A stretch of DNA of 64,000 bases. It comes from Hirsutella rhossiliensis (lineage: Eukaryota; Ascomycota; Sordariomycetes; Hypocreales; Ophiocordycipitaceae). Below the pieces are notes generated by a model. That model made no database searches. It had not been told where the DNA came from and saw only the letters and a program-made list of their open reading frames with translations. The DNA lies in contig NW_025408668.1 of the NCBI RefSeq assembly GCF_020360975.1, positions 558,001-622,000 on the forward strand, written 5' to 3'. How positions within the stretch are numbered: the stretch's first letter is position 1; each line of letters begins with the position of its first letter. Positions 43,824-54,248 of this stretch are shown one piece after another. The translations under genes and the position numbers were made by a program.

Positions 43824-44744
43824 TCACTCAGTCCCAAATTCTTGCACAACTTGCTTCAATTCACTGCCGAGTAAGCGCTGACATCGTCCCTGTAGCACCG
43901 CCATATGCTTGGCCTCAAGCGCGGTCGACTGAGGCAAGGTAGTGGCACCCTCCAACAAAGCGGTCTCCTGGAAAAGAAGCTGGATCGAGGCAAAGCGCCC
44001 TTTCCAGCACCGATCGATAATGCAATCTGTTGCGCTTTCGCCTAGCTCAGGAAACTCCATATCCTGCAGCCAGTCTAGGACCTTGGCGTTATCGCGTTCC
44101 TTCTCGTACGGCGCGAATCCGCGTATAATGGTATATAGGATAGATCCAAACGCAAACTGCTCGGTTCGTGGCCCTTGGGTGCCAAACGTGCCTTTGTCTG
44201 CACCGGCCTCATTCCCTTGCACTCGAGCCCATGGGGGTGCGCTGCCAAAGAAGATGGATCCGATCTTGCTGACAGAGTCGAAGTCGGCTAGCTTGATGTG
44301 GTCAGCCCCATCAAGAAGAATATTTGCTGGCCTCAGGTCGCCGTGAACGAAGCCTAGTGATTCTAGCCAGGCCATCCCGCCAGCAAGCTGCATTGCCCAC
44401 TGCTCCGCCTGCTTCTGCGATGTAGTCCGCAATACGTCGATGTAGCCGTCCCTGCTACGGCTCTGATTGCCTCTGATTCGTTCATCCAGCGACCCTCCGC
44501 TCAGAAAGGGTAAGAAGTACAACCCTGGGCACCGGAAGATGCTCTGGAGGAGATGGGGACAAGGCTCGCGCTTCTCGAGCTCGTCGTAGACTATGCCCTC
44601 GTCCTTGAACGCTTGGATTGCCTGACGTCTGGGGACTTTGAGTACCAGGTCTTTGTCGACTTTATAGACCCAGCTTGTTGCGCCACGAGATATGAACTCC
44701 AACTTGGCAAGAGATTTGGGCAGCTCCTCGATAACGGACGGCAT
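43824..44744 (-). CDS. Small protein kinase with DFD motif, intact
   Basis: ATG at 44744, 306 residues, no intron or break. A Gly-loop-like segment (SRGATSWVYKV, 19-29), the beta-3 lysine (LVLKVP, K36), catalytic loop HGDLRPANILL (134-144) and metal motif ADFD (153-156, DFD instead of DFG), followed by an activation segment with GTFGTQGPRTEQFAFG and a C lobe (ILYTIIRGFAPYEKERDNAK). Asp in the HxD, Asn in the loop and Asp of DFD are kept, so activity is possible. This is a common architecture of expanded fungal kinases of unknown role. No signal peptide or membrane segment. It is likely a host gene in an island between transposons. Confidence 0.8.
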   Translation of the reverse strand: MPSVIEELPKSLAKLEFISRGATSWVYKVDKDLVLKVPRRQAIQAFKDEGIVYDELEKREPCPHLLQSIFRCPGLYFLPFLSGGSLDERIRGNQSRSRDGYIDVLRTTSQKQAEQWAMQLAGGMAWLESLGFVHGDLRPANILLDGADHIKLADFDSVSKIGSIFFGSAPPWARVQGNEAGADKGTFGTQGPRTEQFAFGSILYTIIRGFAPYEKERDNAKVLDWLQDMEFPELGESATDCIIDRCWKGRFASIQLLFQETALLEGATTLPQSTALEAKHMAVLQGRCQRLLGSELKQVVQEFGTE

Positions 44745-44925
44745 CTTGAATGGGGTAGATGGGCTAAGTGGGCAGGTGGGTCACCTAGTCTGTCGCTTGC
44801 TTGTCGGCCTCGACGCACTTCTTATACACGAGGGACGTCGAGGCAAGTGGAGAATGGAATCTGACTAAGCAAACATGACATGTCCCATGAGATCCAATAG
44901 GCGCAAGCTCCGAACCGGCCCTGTC

Positions 44926-45141
44926 TCAGGCCTTCTTCCAGCCCCTGGTTGCTCTGTCTCTGACCCAGGCTTTGCTGTGCTGGCAGTCGGGGCAAGGGTC
45001 CCTGCTGGTGGACTGACCCAAGTACGCCGTCGACTTTTTCACGCTGCATCCCCCGCAATTGTCCCAAGGGATTAGATACGACCCTTCGTCGAGTACATGG
45101 CGGCAAAGGAAAGTCCGCCGTGCGATCATCTCTTTGCACAT
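44926..45141 (-). CDS. Small cysteine-rich putative zinc protein, 71 residues
   Basis: ATG at 45141 (MCKEMIARRTFLCRH), context CAACATG. The pattern CRH (13-15), CGGC (29-32) and CPDC (50-53) suggests one or two zinc sites, like many small fungal proteins of unknown function. The tail is basic (RATRGWKKA). The frame is open upstream to 45216. It lies 180 bp upstream of the kinase start at 44744, on the same strand, so both could be separate genes or formerly linked. Confidence 0.4.
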   Translation of the reverse strand: MCKEMIARRTFLCRHVLDEGSYLIPWDNCGGCSVKKSTAYLGQSTSRDPCPDCQHSKAWVRDRATRGWKKA

Positions 45142-45619
45142 GTTGAATTGCCTGAATTTTTTGGTCAGCCTTCCGTCCGAAAAGGTGGTGCAGCGGCGGA
45201 GCTCACAGAGGCCCAAGGATCCTGCTTGATTATCGAGTCTTGTTTCGAACGATGGATTGCGAATGATTTGCGAGTGGCTTGCGGATGGCGTCTTGTTTTG
45301 TGCAACCCGGGCTCAACCATGGCTTTTATACTTCATAACCCTGGTCATGATGCGTTCCAACAAGGCGTGCTGGCTAGTCAGAGCCTACGAACTCTGCATT
45401 TTCTGGCCCTTGTCGACTCTCACGCGCCGCGGAAGAATCATGGCAGAGCCGGCGGCAAGCTACGATGGTATCGTGAATTGATACAACATCTTGGATCTCC
45501 GGCGCGACCCAGCACCCCTGGCGATGCAGCAATCCCGCGAATAGCCGCCGGCTTGCCTCAAGACCCCGTTTCTCCTCAGCCATGTTCTGCCAGCGCCGTC
45601 GGATTCCCACCAAAAATAC

Positions 45620-45740
45620 CACAAGATGTCCCACAAGATGTCCCACCAGGTGTATCGTCAAGTGTCCCACCAAGATTCCCACCAAGACTCCCACTGAGAT
45701 TCCCACCGAGATTCCCACCGAGATTCCCACCGAGATTCGA
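45620..45740. repeat. 12-bp minisatellite (GAGATTCCCACC)n
   Basis: Perfect and near-perfect 12-bp units (GAGATTCCCACC, AAGATTCCCACC) run from about 45666 to 45740 after a looser AAGATGTCCCAC array from 45620. The minus strand would read Gly-Gly-Asn-Leu repeats, but I do not support a gene. Confidence 0.85.
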
Positions 45741-45749
45741 CACCTTTTG

Positions 45750-45923
45750 CCGTGTCTTTGGCCGTCCTTGTTTGGGCCATCTCCACCAGAGAGCTCCTGG
45801 TGTCGTCACGGCCCCTGGGTAAGTTGCCCTCTGTGCCGGTCCATGGCGTTCCGACCCCCTAGTCAAGGGGTGCTTGGACGCATGCAAGCTAGAGTGCATG
45901 AACCAGGTTGTATGCACTGCTGG
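45750..45923 (+). repeat. Repeat R, copy a, left part
   Basis: Left half of repeat R (CGTTCCGACC, GTGCATGAACCAGGTTGTAT). It continues at 49010 after the hAT-B insertion; the last eight bases ACTGCTGG are the target duplication. Related to 49325-49554. Confidence 0.85.
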
Positions 45924-48900
45924 CAGTGATCTTGTTGGACTGGACTGGACTGGATTTCGAGGTCGGATCCAGTCCAGTCCAATGCACAGCGCTGAGGACT
46001 CCAGAACCGCCAATGCAAATCCAATCCTTAAATGGATTAGCTCAAGGTAGTCGATATTCCGTATTTTATAGTCATCGCGAGATTACCACGGAGTCGATCC
46101 TTGTTCAATGCTGTGCGGTGTGTGATTGACATCAATAACGCTGGTTAACTACCGCAAGCCCTCCTGGGGCTGAGGAGTATTATCATGGAGGTAATCATCT
46201 TGATCCACGATCCGAAGGTCCTCGTCGTCCATTTTAGCTTCAGATCCATCCCCAGCTTTGTAAGCCTCCTGCAGATCAGACTCCTTCTAGTCTCCCGATG
46301 TTGATATCCTCAAAAGTATTTCGTGCAGGTGGGCCGTACCAGGACCGGAGGCACTCGCTAGCTTCAATGATGTCGATCTTAAGCCTCGACCTCCGGTCAG
46401 AAAGCAGGATCTTAGCGCTGCTGAATAACCGCTCGCATTCATCCGACATTGGTGGAACAGATAGAACATCTAGTGCCATGCGTGCTAGATCAGGTTGTGT
46501 ATGATAGCGATCGTTCCAATACTTGATAACGTCAAAGCTTTCCTCCTCACCAAGCCGGATAACATCTGTCTCCAGGAACTGATCGAGAAGGTCGATGGCG
46601 GGCAGGTCTGTTGATCCGACCTCGTGACGAAGCTTCAGTCTTTATGGCTCTTAACAGCCGCAAAGGCTTCTCCTTCCTAACTGAAACAGACGACGTTGGA
46701 CCGGGCGAAGCGGAGACCGAAGCCTGCTTTGTGGAATGCCTGCCCCGATACTCCTCTAGCCAGAGTTCTCTAACAAGCCTCGTAACGCCCGGGATCCATA
46801 ACCGTTTTTCTTCGTCTGTCCAAGCCTCGACGTACCACTGACTTTTGAGAGTCGGATTCAGCGAAATGGCGGTATAATATGCCGGTGTCTCGTCCACTTT
46901 ATTGAAATACTGCTCGGCCTTACGCCAGGAAGCTTCTGCCGAAGCGGCAAGAAACGCAAAGTTGTCGGCTTCAGCAGCGGCAGCTCCACGACTGGTCTTC
47001 CTTCGAACAGCCGCCCTGTGAAGTTCCTCGAATTTAATCTTGGCCTGCTGGATCTCATTTAGCAACCAGTCGAGCGTCTGAAAGTGATCTGCTAGCGTTG
47101 AATGCCTGCCTTCCGTCGACAGGGTTCCGTCGTAGAACGTCTCCAGCTGATCATGAAGGTGTGCAAGCTCGTTCCACTGCTGCTCAGACAGGCGGTCTTC
47201 AGCGAGACTTTTCTGGCTCTGGCCAGCCTCATACTGGTCACAGAATATCTGAATTCTCTCCTTGAGATCTCTGCCGATTGACATGAAGTATGAGTTCCAG
47301 CGCGTTTGCTGGCTCTGGATAAGCTGGGCTAAATTAGTCCTGATCGATCTGCTGGTTCCCAGAGGGTACAAAGGCAACTCACCTCTAAGCCATCGAACTC
47401 CGACAGTGCTCCCCACAGGCAATTGATCTGAAAACTGACGGCGCTGAGGACTGGCTCGAATATATCTGATGATATTATGAAGCCTGCCGATGGCGCCGCG
47501 CTTCCGCCAGAGCTCCCGGATTCGCGTCATGTCGCCTTCTTTGTATGCAGCGTCTAGATCTTTGCAGATCTTTTTGGCGTCCTTTCCGATCAGGAAAGCC
47601 TGCGCGCAGAGATTCACAATATGCCCAAAGCAGCGGAGGCGCCTGCGTCTTCGCTGCTTGTCCGACATACTGGGGTAAACGGCGCGCAGCACCGAGTCAA
47701 CGCACACATCGTTGGCCGTCGCGTTATCGGCCATGAAATAGCCGACCCGGTCCGTAATCTTATAATCTTTGATGACCTGTAGCAGGACATCGGCCATGTT
47801 CTCTCCCGAGTGTTCCTTCCATTTCGCGCAGCGCTAAGACAGCAGTTCGACGCAACCCAGATTTGTCTATGAAGTGTGCTACTACCCCAAGCACTGCGAG
47901 GTAGTTTGGCGACGTCCATAGATCGAATGACAACGAAATGGAACTCCGACTGTCGAGCATGTCCTGCCGCAATTTCTCCTTCCTCACCTCGAACGAATTC
48001 ATCACCCACTGTCGAATAGTTGACGCTGCCCTTGGGAGAAAGTTCGTCAAGGGCGGGAACAGGTAAAAGAGGAGATCGCGAAAGTAGTCATTCTCAACCT
48101 GGAAGAAGGCGATATGGCAACCGACCAGCCACCGGACGAGCAGTTCCTTGAACCTATCTAAGCGGCGGGAGAAGATGATCGACTTCACGTCTTGGTAGTC
48201 GGATATCGAGGGCTGGCTCGAGTCAACCGAGTCTCCTCGAAAGCTCTTGTGTTCCCCAGTAGATTTGTCGATATCATGTTTCGAGTGGAGGTGGTCAAGC
48301 GCTGTAGAATTGCCACTTGAGATAGCTGGGAGGTCTTGTTGACGACGCTGCTTCTCGCAGAGATAGCAGTACCAGACACGTTTATCATCTATTTTTGACT
48401 TCAGGTCCTCACCGTATAACCATATGACGGATGTACGCTTCTTTGTTGATTTAGGGCCTCTTGCCAGCACGGCACAGCGAGTATATTCCTCTCCCTGAAG
48501 CCTGAACTCATCTGGCTGGATCAGGGCCTCCGGATCGCGACGACTGTTGATCGATTCCGGAGCGAGAACAACATTATCTGACCTAGAGGGCTTATTAGAA
48601 GCGCCAGTGAAGAATTGGGTGATTGTCGATGCGGCCATTTGGAACGTTGATCAAGTTAAGGTTACGGTGGTTACCTTGTTGGCCAGATGGAAATATGGGA
48701 TTCCTGCTGCTAGTTATACCGGCAGTCGGTCACATCTCCCGTCTGGCGAATTTCTACGTTGGTAGTTACCACTGCTCGTCATGAGCACGCTGTATTCCAA
48801 TCAATAACGCGTTGTTGTGGTAGCCCTGAAACGAAAATTGGCGTTGAGGTTTTCTTCTTTCCTAATTAGGCATGGTCCATTGGAGCTCCAGGAGCCTCCA

Positions 48901-49009
48901 GACCTCTCGATCCAGTCCAGTCCAAATTTTTGAAACTGCAAATCCAGTCCAGCCAAATCCAGTCCATCCAAATCCACTCCAATGCTAGTCCAGTCCAACA
49001 AGATCACTG
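45924..49009 (-). mobile_element. Complete hAT element (hAT-B) with TIRs and 8-bp TSD
   Basis: 3086 bp. Terminal inverted repeats of 23 bp beginning CAGTGATCTTGTTGGACTGG are perfect (45924-45946 and 48987-49009). The target duplication ACTGCTGG flanks it at 45916-45923 and 49010-49017. Subterminal CCAGTCCA/TGGACTGG motifs repeat at both ends (45938-45985; 48900-48995). The transposase gene fills the inside on the minus strand. All structural marks of a recent insertion are present. Confidence 0.97.
46276..48638 (-). pseudogene. hAT-B transposase, two frameshifts
   Basis: ATG at 48638 (MAASTITQFFTGASN). A BED-type finger (WYCYLCEKQ...LHSKHDID) comes first, then SISLSFDLWTSPNYLAVLGV and VAHFIDKSG. 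A shift near 47810 leads to 46547-47797 (VGYFMADNATANDV, RLRCFGHIVNLCAQAFL, TRWNSYFMSIG, AYYTAISLNPTLKSQWY). A second shift near 46610 leads to the dimerization domain (ARMALDVLSVPPMSDECERL, FSSAKILLSDRRSRL), ending at 46276. Catalytic-core motifs are kept. With perfect TIRs and TSD the element is young, so the shifts may be recent or errors. Confidence 0.9.
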
Positions 49010-49235
49010 ACTGCTGGTGATGCCGAGATACTGGATGGCCTCGTAACTGTGAGCCAACCGCATTGACCTGTTGAAGACGTGCCATTCCACCCACCCTACT
49101 CTGACCAGGGCCGTTTTAATGTGGAGGAAGCTCATATGCCTCATATATGTAAATCATCATATCGACTGTAGCCCAACCCCAAGGCAATGATGGTGTAACC
49201 TTACTATGCACAAAACACCCAATCACCATCTTGCA
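49010..49235 (+). repeat. Repeat R, copy a, right part
   Basis: Continues copy a after hAT-B: TGATGCCGAGATACTGGATG, GACGTGCCATTCC, CATATGCCTCATATATG, then GGCAATGATGGTGTAACC. Matches 53836-54035 and the reverse complement of 63666-64000. Confidence 0.9.
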
Positions 49236-49324
49236 GAATTGTCACAGCTGAGAGTCACGCTTCCTACAGCCGCGCTGTTGTCCCACAAACCCCAATGTAG
49301 AATGGCGCAACGACACCTTTTGCT

Positions 49325-49554
49325 CATGTCTTTGACCTTCCCTGTTTGGCCCGTCCATCTCCACTCGAGAGCTTATGGTGTGGTCACGGCCACATTCTTT
49401 TTGACTGCAGACCTGGGCAAGGTGCCCTCTGCGCAGGCCTATGGCGTTCCGACCTCCCTGGTCAAGGGGGGACTTAGACGCATTCAAGCCAAAGTGCATG
49501 AACCAGGTTGTAGTTGTACGCAGTGCTGGTGATGCCGATCTACTGGATGGCCTC
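49325..49554 (+). repeat. Repeat R, copy b, left part
   Basis: Second tandem R copy (CTTTGACCTTCCCTGTTTGG, CGTTCCGACC, GTGCATGAACCAGGTTG, GTGCTGGTGATGCC). It shows the unoccupied form of the site hit by hAT-B in copy a. It is itself interrupted by the copia element at GGATGGCCT. Confidence 0.85.
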
Positions 49555-49823
49555 TATCGCACGGAGGATGAGCAAGTGGGCATAAAGATCAGGGACTGGA
49601 AGACTCTTGATTCTGCTATCTAAGGTGGGAAAGAGGCGAGATCTTTATAGACTGCCTGAATATGAGAATGGAAGGGAATGGTAGTGAATGGAAGCATCTG
49701 ATCAGATCATCTGGAAGCCACTGATGCGTTGATGATGCCTCCTAGAAGTTTCTGTGGGGAAATGTGGAACGGACTGTGCGAATAGGGGTCAGACTGTTGG
49801 AGGCTGATATCCTATGTGTGACA
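49555..49823 (-). repeat. Copia 3' LTR (element orientation)
   Basis: On the minus strand it begins TGTCACACATAGGATATC and ends GTGCGATA. Same length as 53567-53835. A polypurine-like ACCTGGGG precedes it (minus strand, about 49825-49832). Confidence 0.9.
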
Positions 49824-49871
49824 TACCCCAGGTTGTGCTGGCTAGTGGGCAGTGCAAACTGAAGAAAGAAA

Positions 49872-52800
49872 CTAGATCCCTAGCAACGTAGAGTCTGATA
49901 CCAAGGAACCATTGTAATTCCCTTGGTCTGTCATCGCGTACTTCCTCTTGAGGGCTGCAACCATCTCATCAGCTGCGTCCTCGTTTTCCTTGCGATAGAG
50001 GAAAACAATATCGTCAACGAAGAAGAAAACAGTGAGCCAGTCGTTCTGGAAGATGCAGGGTTCGTCGGGACACTGTGTAAGACCAAGCTCTCTGAATGCA
50101 GCAGTGAGTTCCTTCTGCCAAAGAAGAGGGGACCGTCGGAGGCCATAGAGGGCTCGCATGAGGCGAAGAGCCCATCCCTGTCTGTAGTATCCGTCTGGGA
50201 AGGCTACATAGACCTCCTCCTCGTCTTCTAAGAGGGCGTTTGTGAAGGCATTAACTGCGTCGAGCTGTCGGGTCTCAAGGTCGAATTTGGCGGTGATGGC
50301 CATGAGAATCCGGAAAGAACGTCCTGCAAGGGTTGCTGCATAGGTGTCCTTGTCACCTAGCTGTTGAAGATCTCCTCGAACACAAAGACGGGCTTTGAAC
50401 TTTGTAAGAAAGCCATGCTTGTCGAACTTATACTTAAAGACCCAGGTAAGTGGCAAAGCTTGCCCGTGACCTGGTCTCTGGGGACCGCTCTGAAGGTTCC
50501 TCTCTGTTGGAGTGCTTTCCACTCGGCGTGGGCTCCTTCTCTGAACTGAGGACCAAATCTGTGGGTGCGAAGTTCCTTATACGTCGTAGGTTCGGGAGGA
50601 AGGTGTCGTCTGAAGTTTTCTTCTCTGCCGAGAAAGAAAGAGCTGTGGAATTGACCCTTAGTGTTGGTCGAAAAGCACTGAGCTTGCGAGGCTTTGGAGT
50701 GCGGGCTGAGCGCCGTGGCTGAGAGTCACTCGGACCGGGGTCCGGTGTCGGATATGGGTGCTGAATGTCATGAAACTCATCCTGATCATCCGAGTCCTCA
50801 TGATCAGATGGTTCGGGTTGTACCACAATCGTGGTGGCGTCTCCTTGGTCTGAGGTTGAGGAGATTGCTCAACGGGGTCAGGTTCAGGTTCATCGATTTG
50901 AGTGGGATTTCCTCGTAATCCGACTCGTCCTCGATGTGGGCTGGAAGCTGTACTTCCACGCGCTGTGGGATAGGTTCTGGTGGCTGATCATTTCCGTCAT
51001 AGAAGATGCTTTCATTGAAGGTCACATCTCGGACCCTTCGGACTTCTGATGTGGACGGAATCCAGATCCTGAAAATGTTCGTGGAATCATATCCAACGAG
51101 ATAACCGATTTCTGTGTGAGGGTCGGTCTTTAGGTCCTTCTTCTGTCTGTTCTGAAGGGCCTGGGGTGTCAAGGATAGGCTCTGCAGCCGTATGCCTTGA
51201 GAAACGTGATGTCAGGCTGGTCTTGCTGGTAGCCTATGTCTCTGTTGTTGTCTCGCAGCCACTGATGAAGCAGCTGGAAAGGCGTTCGGAAGCTGTGGTT
51301 CTGCATGGGCGATCTGTTGTGCAAAAACACTGCTGCTTTCCAAGTCTCTGGCCAAAGATCAGATGGTAAATTGGCATCAATTCCCATTGTTCTGGCCTGG
51401 GCAGATATTACCCCCCCAGATCGCTCTGCAGAGCCGTTTTGAGCGGGAGTGTAAGGGCAGAAGGTTCATCTTGAATCCTTTTCCTCGATCCAGCTCTCAT
51501 ACGCACTCTGAAGAGAACGATCGTTATCACGGTGGATAATGCAAATATTGAGATTCCATTGGCGTTGAATCATTGCCTCATGGTTTCTCAAAGCAGTCAT
51601 AACGGACCCTTGTGTCGCGTCATTCAGAAGGTAGATGAAGATCATGCTTGTAAATTCATCTTTGATAAGAAGAACAGCTTCCTTGCCGTTGAATGAGGTG
51701 TTCATACTGAAGATATCAACGTAGATTCTCCAGAATGGTCTGGAGATCGGTTTTGAGGGGTTCGGCGAGAGACGACCTTCTTTCCCTTCCCAAGGGAACA
51801 CGCGGTGCAATCGATGGTAACTGGGCCTTTGATCTTCGAACCCGTCGTGTTCTCAACAAGACGCTCTAGGGCTTGAGCGTTCAAGTGGCCTAGGCGCTTA
51901 TGCCAAAGCGTAGCATCTGCTGTTTTCACTGCGCGAGGTGCAGATGAAGATGTGAAGTTGGAGGCGTGAGAGTCCTCCTTAATCGGGTTGAACTCGATGA
52001 CCGGTTGACGAAAGCGGCGTTTCGTATGAAATATAATCTGATCGTCTTTAGAGACGCGTCCAGATAGTGGATTCCAGTTGTATCCTTCGCAAGAAAGCGG
52101 TCGAGGATGCGATGTTGGTGTGGAATTTTGGCACGAAGGCAACTTCGTTGAGCTGAAAAAGTCCTCCTTCTTCAAGCTTCATACGGACTGTGCCGTAGCC
52201 AAGGATCTGAAGTTGACTATCGCCTGCAAAGAGCTCTTTTGGCTCTGCAAGGGCGGTGTAGTCAAGAAAACGGGATCGGTTGTTGCAAATGTGTGTGTCT
52301 GATCCGGAATCAAGGATAAAGGAGTCATACAGCGGGTAGACTGCCTTTCCCGTCGAGAAACTGGTTGATGGAGGTGTTGAGGAGGCGGTGTGTTGTCAGG
52401 AGCTGGTAGAAGACCGGCAAACGCTGTGCCTTTAACGGAGGAGTCGGACGATTTCTCCATTTCCTTCTTCTTGAAGTCTTGTGCTTTCTCCGTCATCTTC
52501 TTTGCCCATGGATTGGAGTCGAGGATTTCCTTGATCTTCTTCTCAACCTTCTGATCAGGAGTCCAGCCATCAGGCCGAGCTGATTTGATGAGATAGAAGC
52601 AATCTACGAAGCGGTGATATTCTCCGCAGACACACATAGGAACACCATCAGCGTTCTTGCTTGAAGACCACTTAGGCTTGTCCTCTTTCCTCTCCGATTT
52701 CTCTCCCTTGCCTTGGAAGGCAGCTCCGAATGATCCTTTGCTGTTGTTGGCGGCCTTGATTCGGTGAGCTCGTTCAAAGATCTCACTGATCTTAATGCCG

Positions 52801-53494
52801 TCCGGGAAGTCGGTCTTCCACTCAGGCTTGCCGAATACGGCCTCGTCTTCCATTTTGTTGACCCAATAGTCTGTGAATGGGGCGTTGATGGACGAAACAG
52901 CCTGTAGGAAATCTTGGGTAGGGCGAAGGTCCTGGACATCAGGAAGCCCTAATTGCTTTGCCTCAGTGAGGACTTTCTGCCATTGGGTGACCCAAGCTTC
53001 GATCTTGGTCCTGTTTGGCGACTGAAGGGTGGAACGATAACGCTGAACAACTTCCTCTCGAGTGCCCAGTCGGTTGGGGCCACACGAGCCTGAAGCAAGG
53101 CAAGTTGCTTTGCAACGTCGTGTTCCTCGGCAATGGTGCTGTAGTAGTTGCCGATGGTCTTGACGATGTGTTGTTGAAGGCTGGCGAGTGCCTTCACTTG
53201 ATCCCTATACCCTTGAAGCTTCGAGCGGTATTGGGTGTGGAGGAATTCGAGACGGCGAAATTCCTCCGAGGTCAGATCCACGAGATCAGATGCTTCGTGG
53301 TTGATTTGTCGGAATGTTGGTTCAACTGGCTGCTGAAGAACCGGCTTACCCTCCTTGACGGCAGGGTCCAGAAAGTCCCAAAGACTGTGGGACGTGGCGA
53401 ATTTCTTGATGATAGAAATCCATTGTTTCCAGTCGCAAGGGCCGTTGAGCACGGTGCCCTTGGAAGAGCCATCAAGATCTAGAGCTGAGCTCAT
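49872..53494 (-). pseudogene. Copia Gag-Pol, frame-broken
   Basis: Gag starts at ATG 53494 (MSSALDLDGSSKGTVLNGP; CDWKQWISIIKKFATSH) and shifts near 52945 into 52179-52853, with a CVCGEYHRFVDC finger. The protease motif ILDSGSDTHIC lies in another frame near 52290. 51702-52175 has the pre-integrase zinc region (LWHKRLGHLNAQALERLV, CTACSLGK). 51466-51810 has integrase (RIYVDIF, IIHRDND), continued by LPSDLWPETWKAAVFLHNRS (51169-51387) and FLKAYGCRAYP. Reverse transcriptase is at 49872-50522 (FKARLCVRGDLQQLG, QLDAVNAFTNALL, FFFVDDIVFLY). RNase H is absent. Confidence 0.9.
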
Positions 53495-53543
53495 TGTGGA
53501 AGCTATTCTGCGCAGCGGAGTGAACAAGAATAAGATACCCAGT

Positions 53544-53566
53544 CAGTGGCAGACCGGGCTCATAAC
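53544..53566 (-). other. Half-tRNA-iMet primer binding site
   Basis: The plus strand here reads CAGTGGCAGACCGGGCTCATAAC, close to the D-arm and anticodon arm of a fungal initiator tRNA (CCGGGCTCATAAC is the anticodon-stem sequence with CAT). The minus-strand RNA would therefore pair with the 5' half of initiator tRNA-Met cut in the anticodon loop, the priming mode known for copia. Confidence 0.75.
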
Positions 53567-53835
53567 TATCGCACGGAGGATGAGCAAGTGGGCATAAAGA
53601 TCAGGGACTGGAAGACTCTTGATTCTGCTATCTAAGGTGGGAAAGAGGCGAGATCTTTATAGACTGCCTGAATATGAGAATGGAAGGGAATGGTAGTGAA
53701 TGGAAGCATCTGATCAGATCATCTGGAAGCCACTGATGCGTTGATGATGCCTCCTAGAAGTTTCTGTGGGAAATGTGGAAACGGACTGTGCGAATAGGGG
53801 TCAGACTGTTGGAGGCTGATATCCTATGTGTGACA
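53567..53835 (-). repeat. Copia 5' LTR (element orientation)
   Basis: Second LTR. It should hold the promoter for leftward transcription. It is joined on its inner side directly to the primer-binding site. Confidence 0.9.
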
Positions 53836-54035
53836 GCCTGTAACCGGAGGCCAAACGCAATGGCCAGTTGAGGACGTGCCGTTCCGCGAACCCTACTCTA
53901 ATCACGTCGTTTCAATATGGACGAAGCTCACGCGCCTCACATATGTAAACCATCATATCAATTATAGCCCAGTTTCAAGGCAATAATGGTGTAGCTTTAC
54001 TATGTACAAAGCACCCATCACCACCTTACTCTAGG
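53836..54035 (+). repeat. Repeat R, copy b, right part
   Basis: Continues copy b after copia (GTAACCGGAGGCCAAACGC, GACGTGCCGTTCC, TATGTAAACCATCATATCA) and passes without break into the promoter of M1. It is diverged from copy a at about one base in seven. Confidence 0.85.
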
Positions 54036-54141
54036 TATGTCTTCCCGTTTGTCAGTCGACCGGACAATGCACTGCGGCTCTCTTCACCCGAGCGTTATTT
54101 GCTATATACCAATAACTATTCGCTGTTATGACTTCAACGTC

Positions 54142-54148
54142 TATATAA
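54142..54148 (+). promoter_or_regulatory. TATA box of M1
   Basis: TATATAA about 100 bp before the ATG at 54249. The same element occurs upstream of the M2 copy (63658-63665, minus strand), so it is conserved in both duplicates. Confidence 0.55.
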
Positions 54149-54248
54149 TGCACGTCTCGTTCCAGCCAAATCCGGTGCTCATGTGCCTTCTCATTACTCC
54201 AAGCTCTCATTCCACTTTCTCCACCAGTCCAGGTTGCCGCATTTCGAC

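Larger units (their letters stand above)
49555..53835 (-). mobile_element. Ty1/copia retrotransposon lacking RNase H
   Basis: 4281 bp in minus orientation with two 269-bp LTRs, flanked by GCCTC (49550-49554) and GCCTG (53836-53840), a 4-5 bp target duplication. Gag, protease trace, integrase and reverse transcriptase occur in the copia order (integrase before RT). After LQWFLGIRLYVARDL (about 49880) the frame ends and LTR follows within 60 bp, so RNase H is deleted. The LTRs differ only in two homopolymer runs (GGGG/GGG and AA/AAA). Confidence 0.95.

Noticed and set aside
45097..45822. 241-codon plus-strand frame and the overlapping minus-strand Gly-Gly-Asn-Leu frame
   Set aside because: Long parts are translation of a 12-bp minisatellite and antisense to the cysteine-rich gene; composition is not protein-like.
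54183..54248. 22 extra N-terminal residues for M1
   Set aside because: The codon is GTG in M1 (ATG only in M2) and would leave almost no leader after the TATA box; the ATG at 54249 is shared by both copies.
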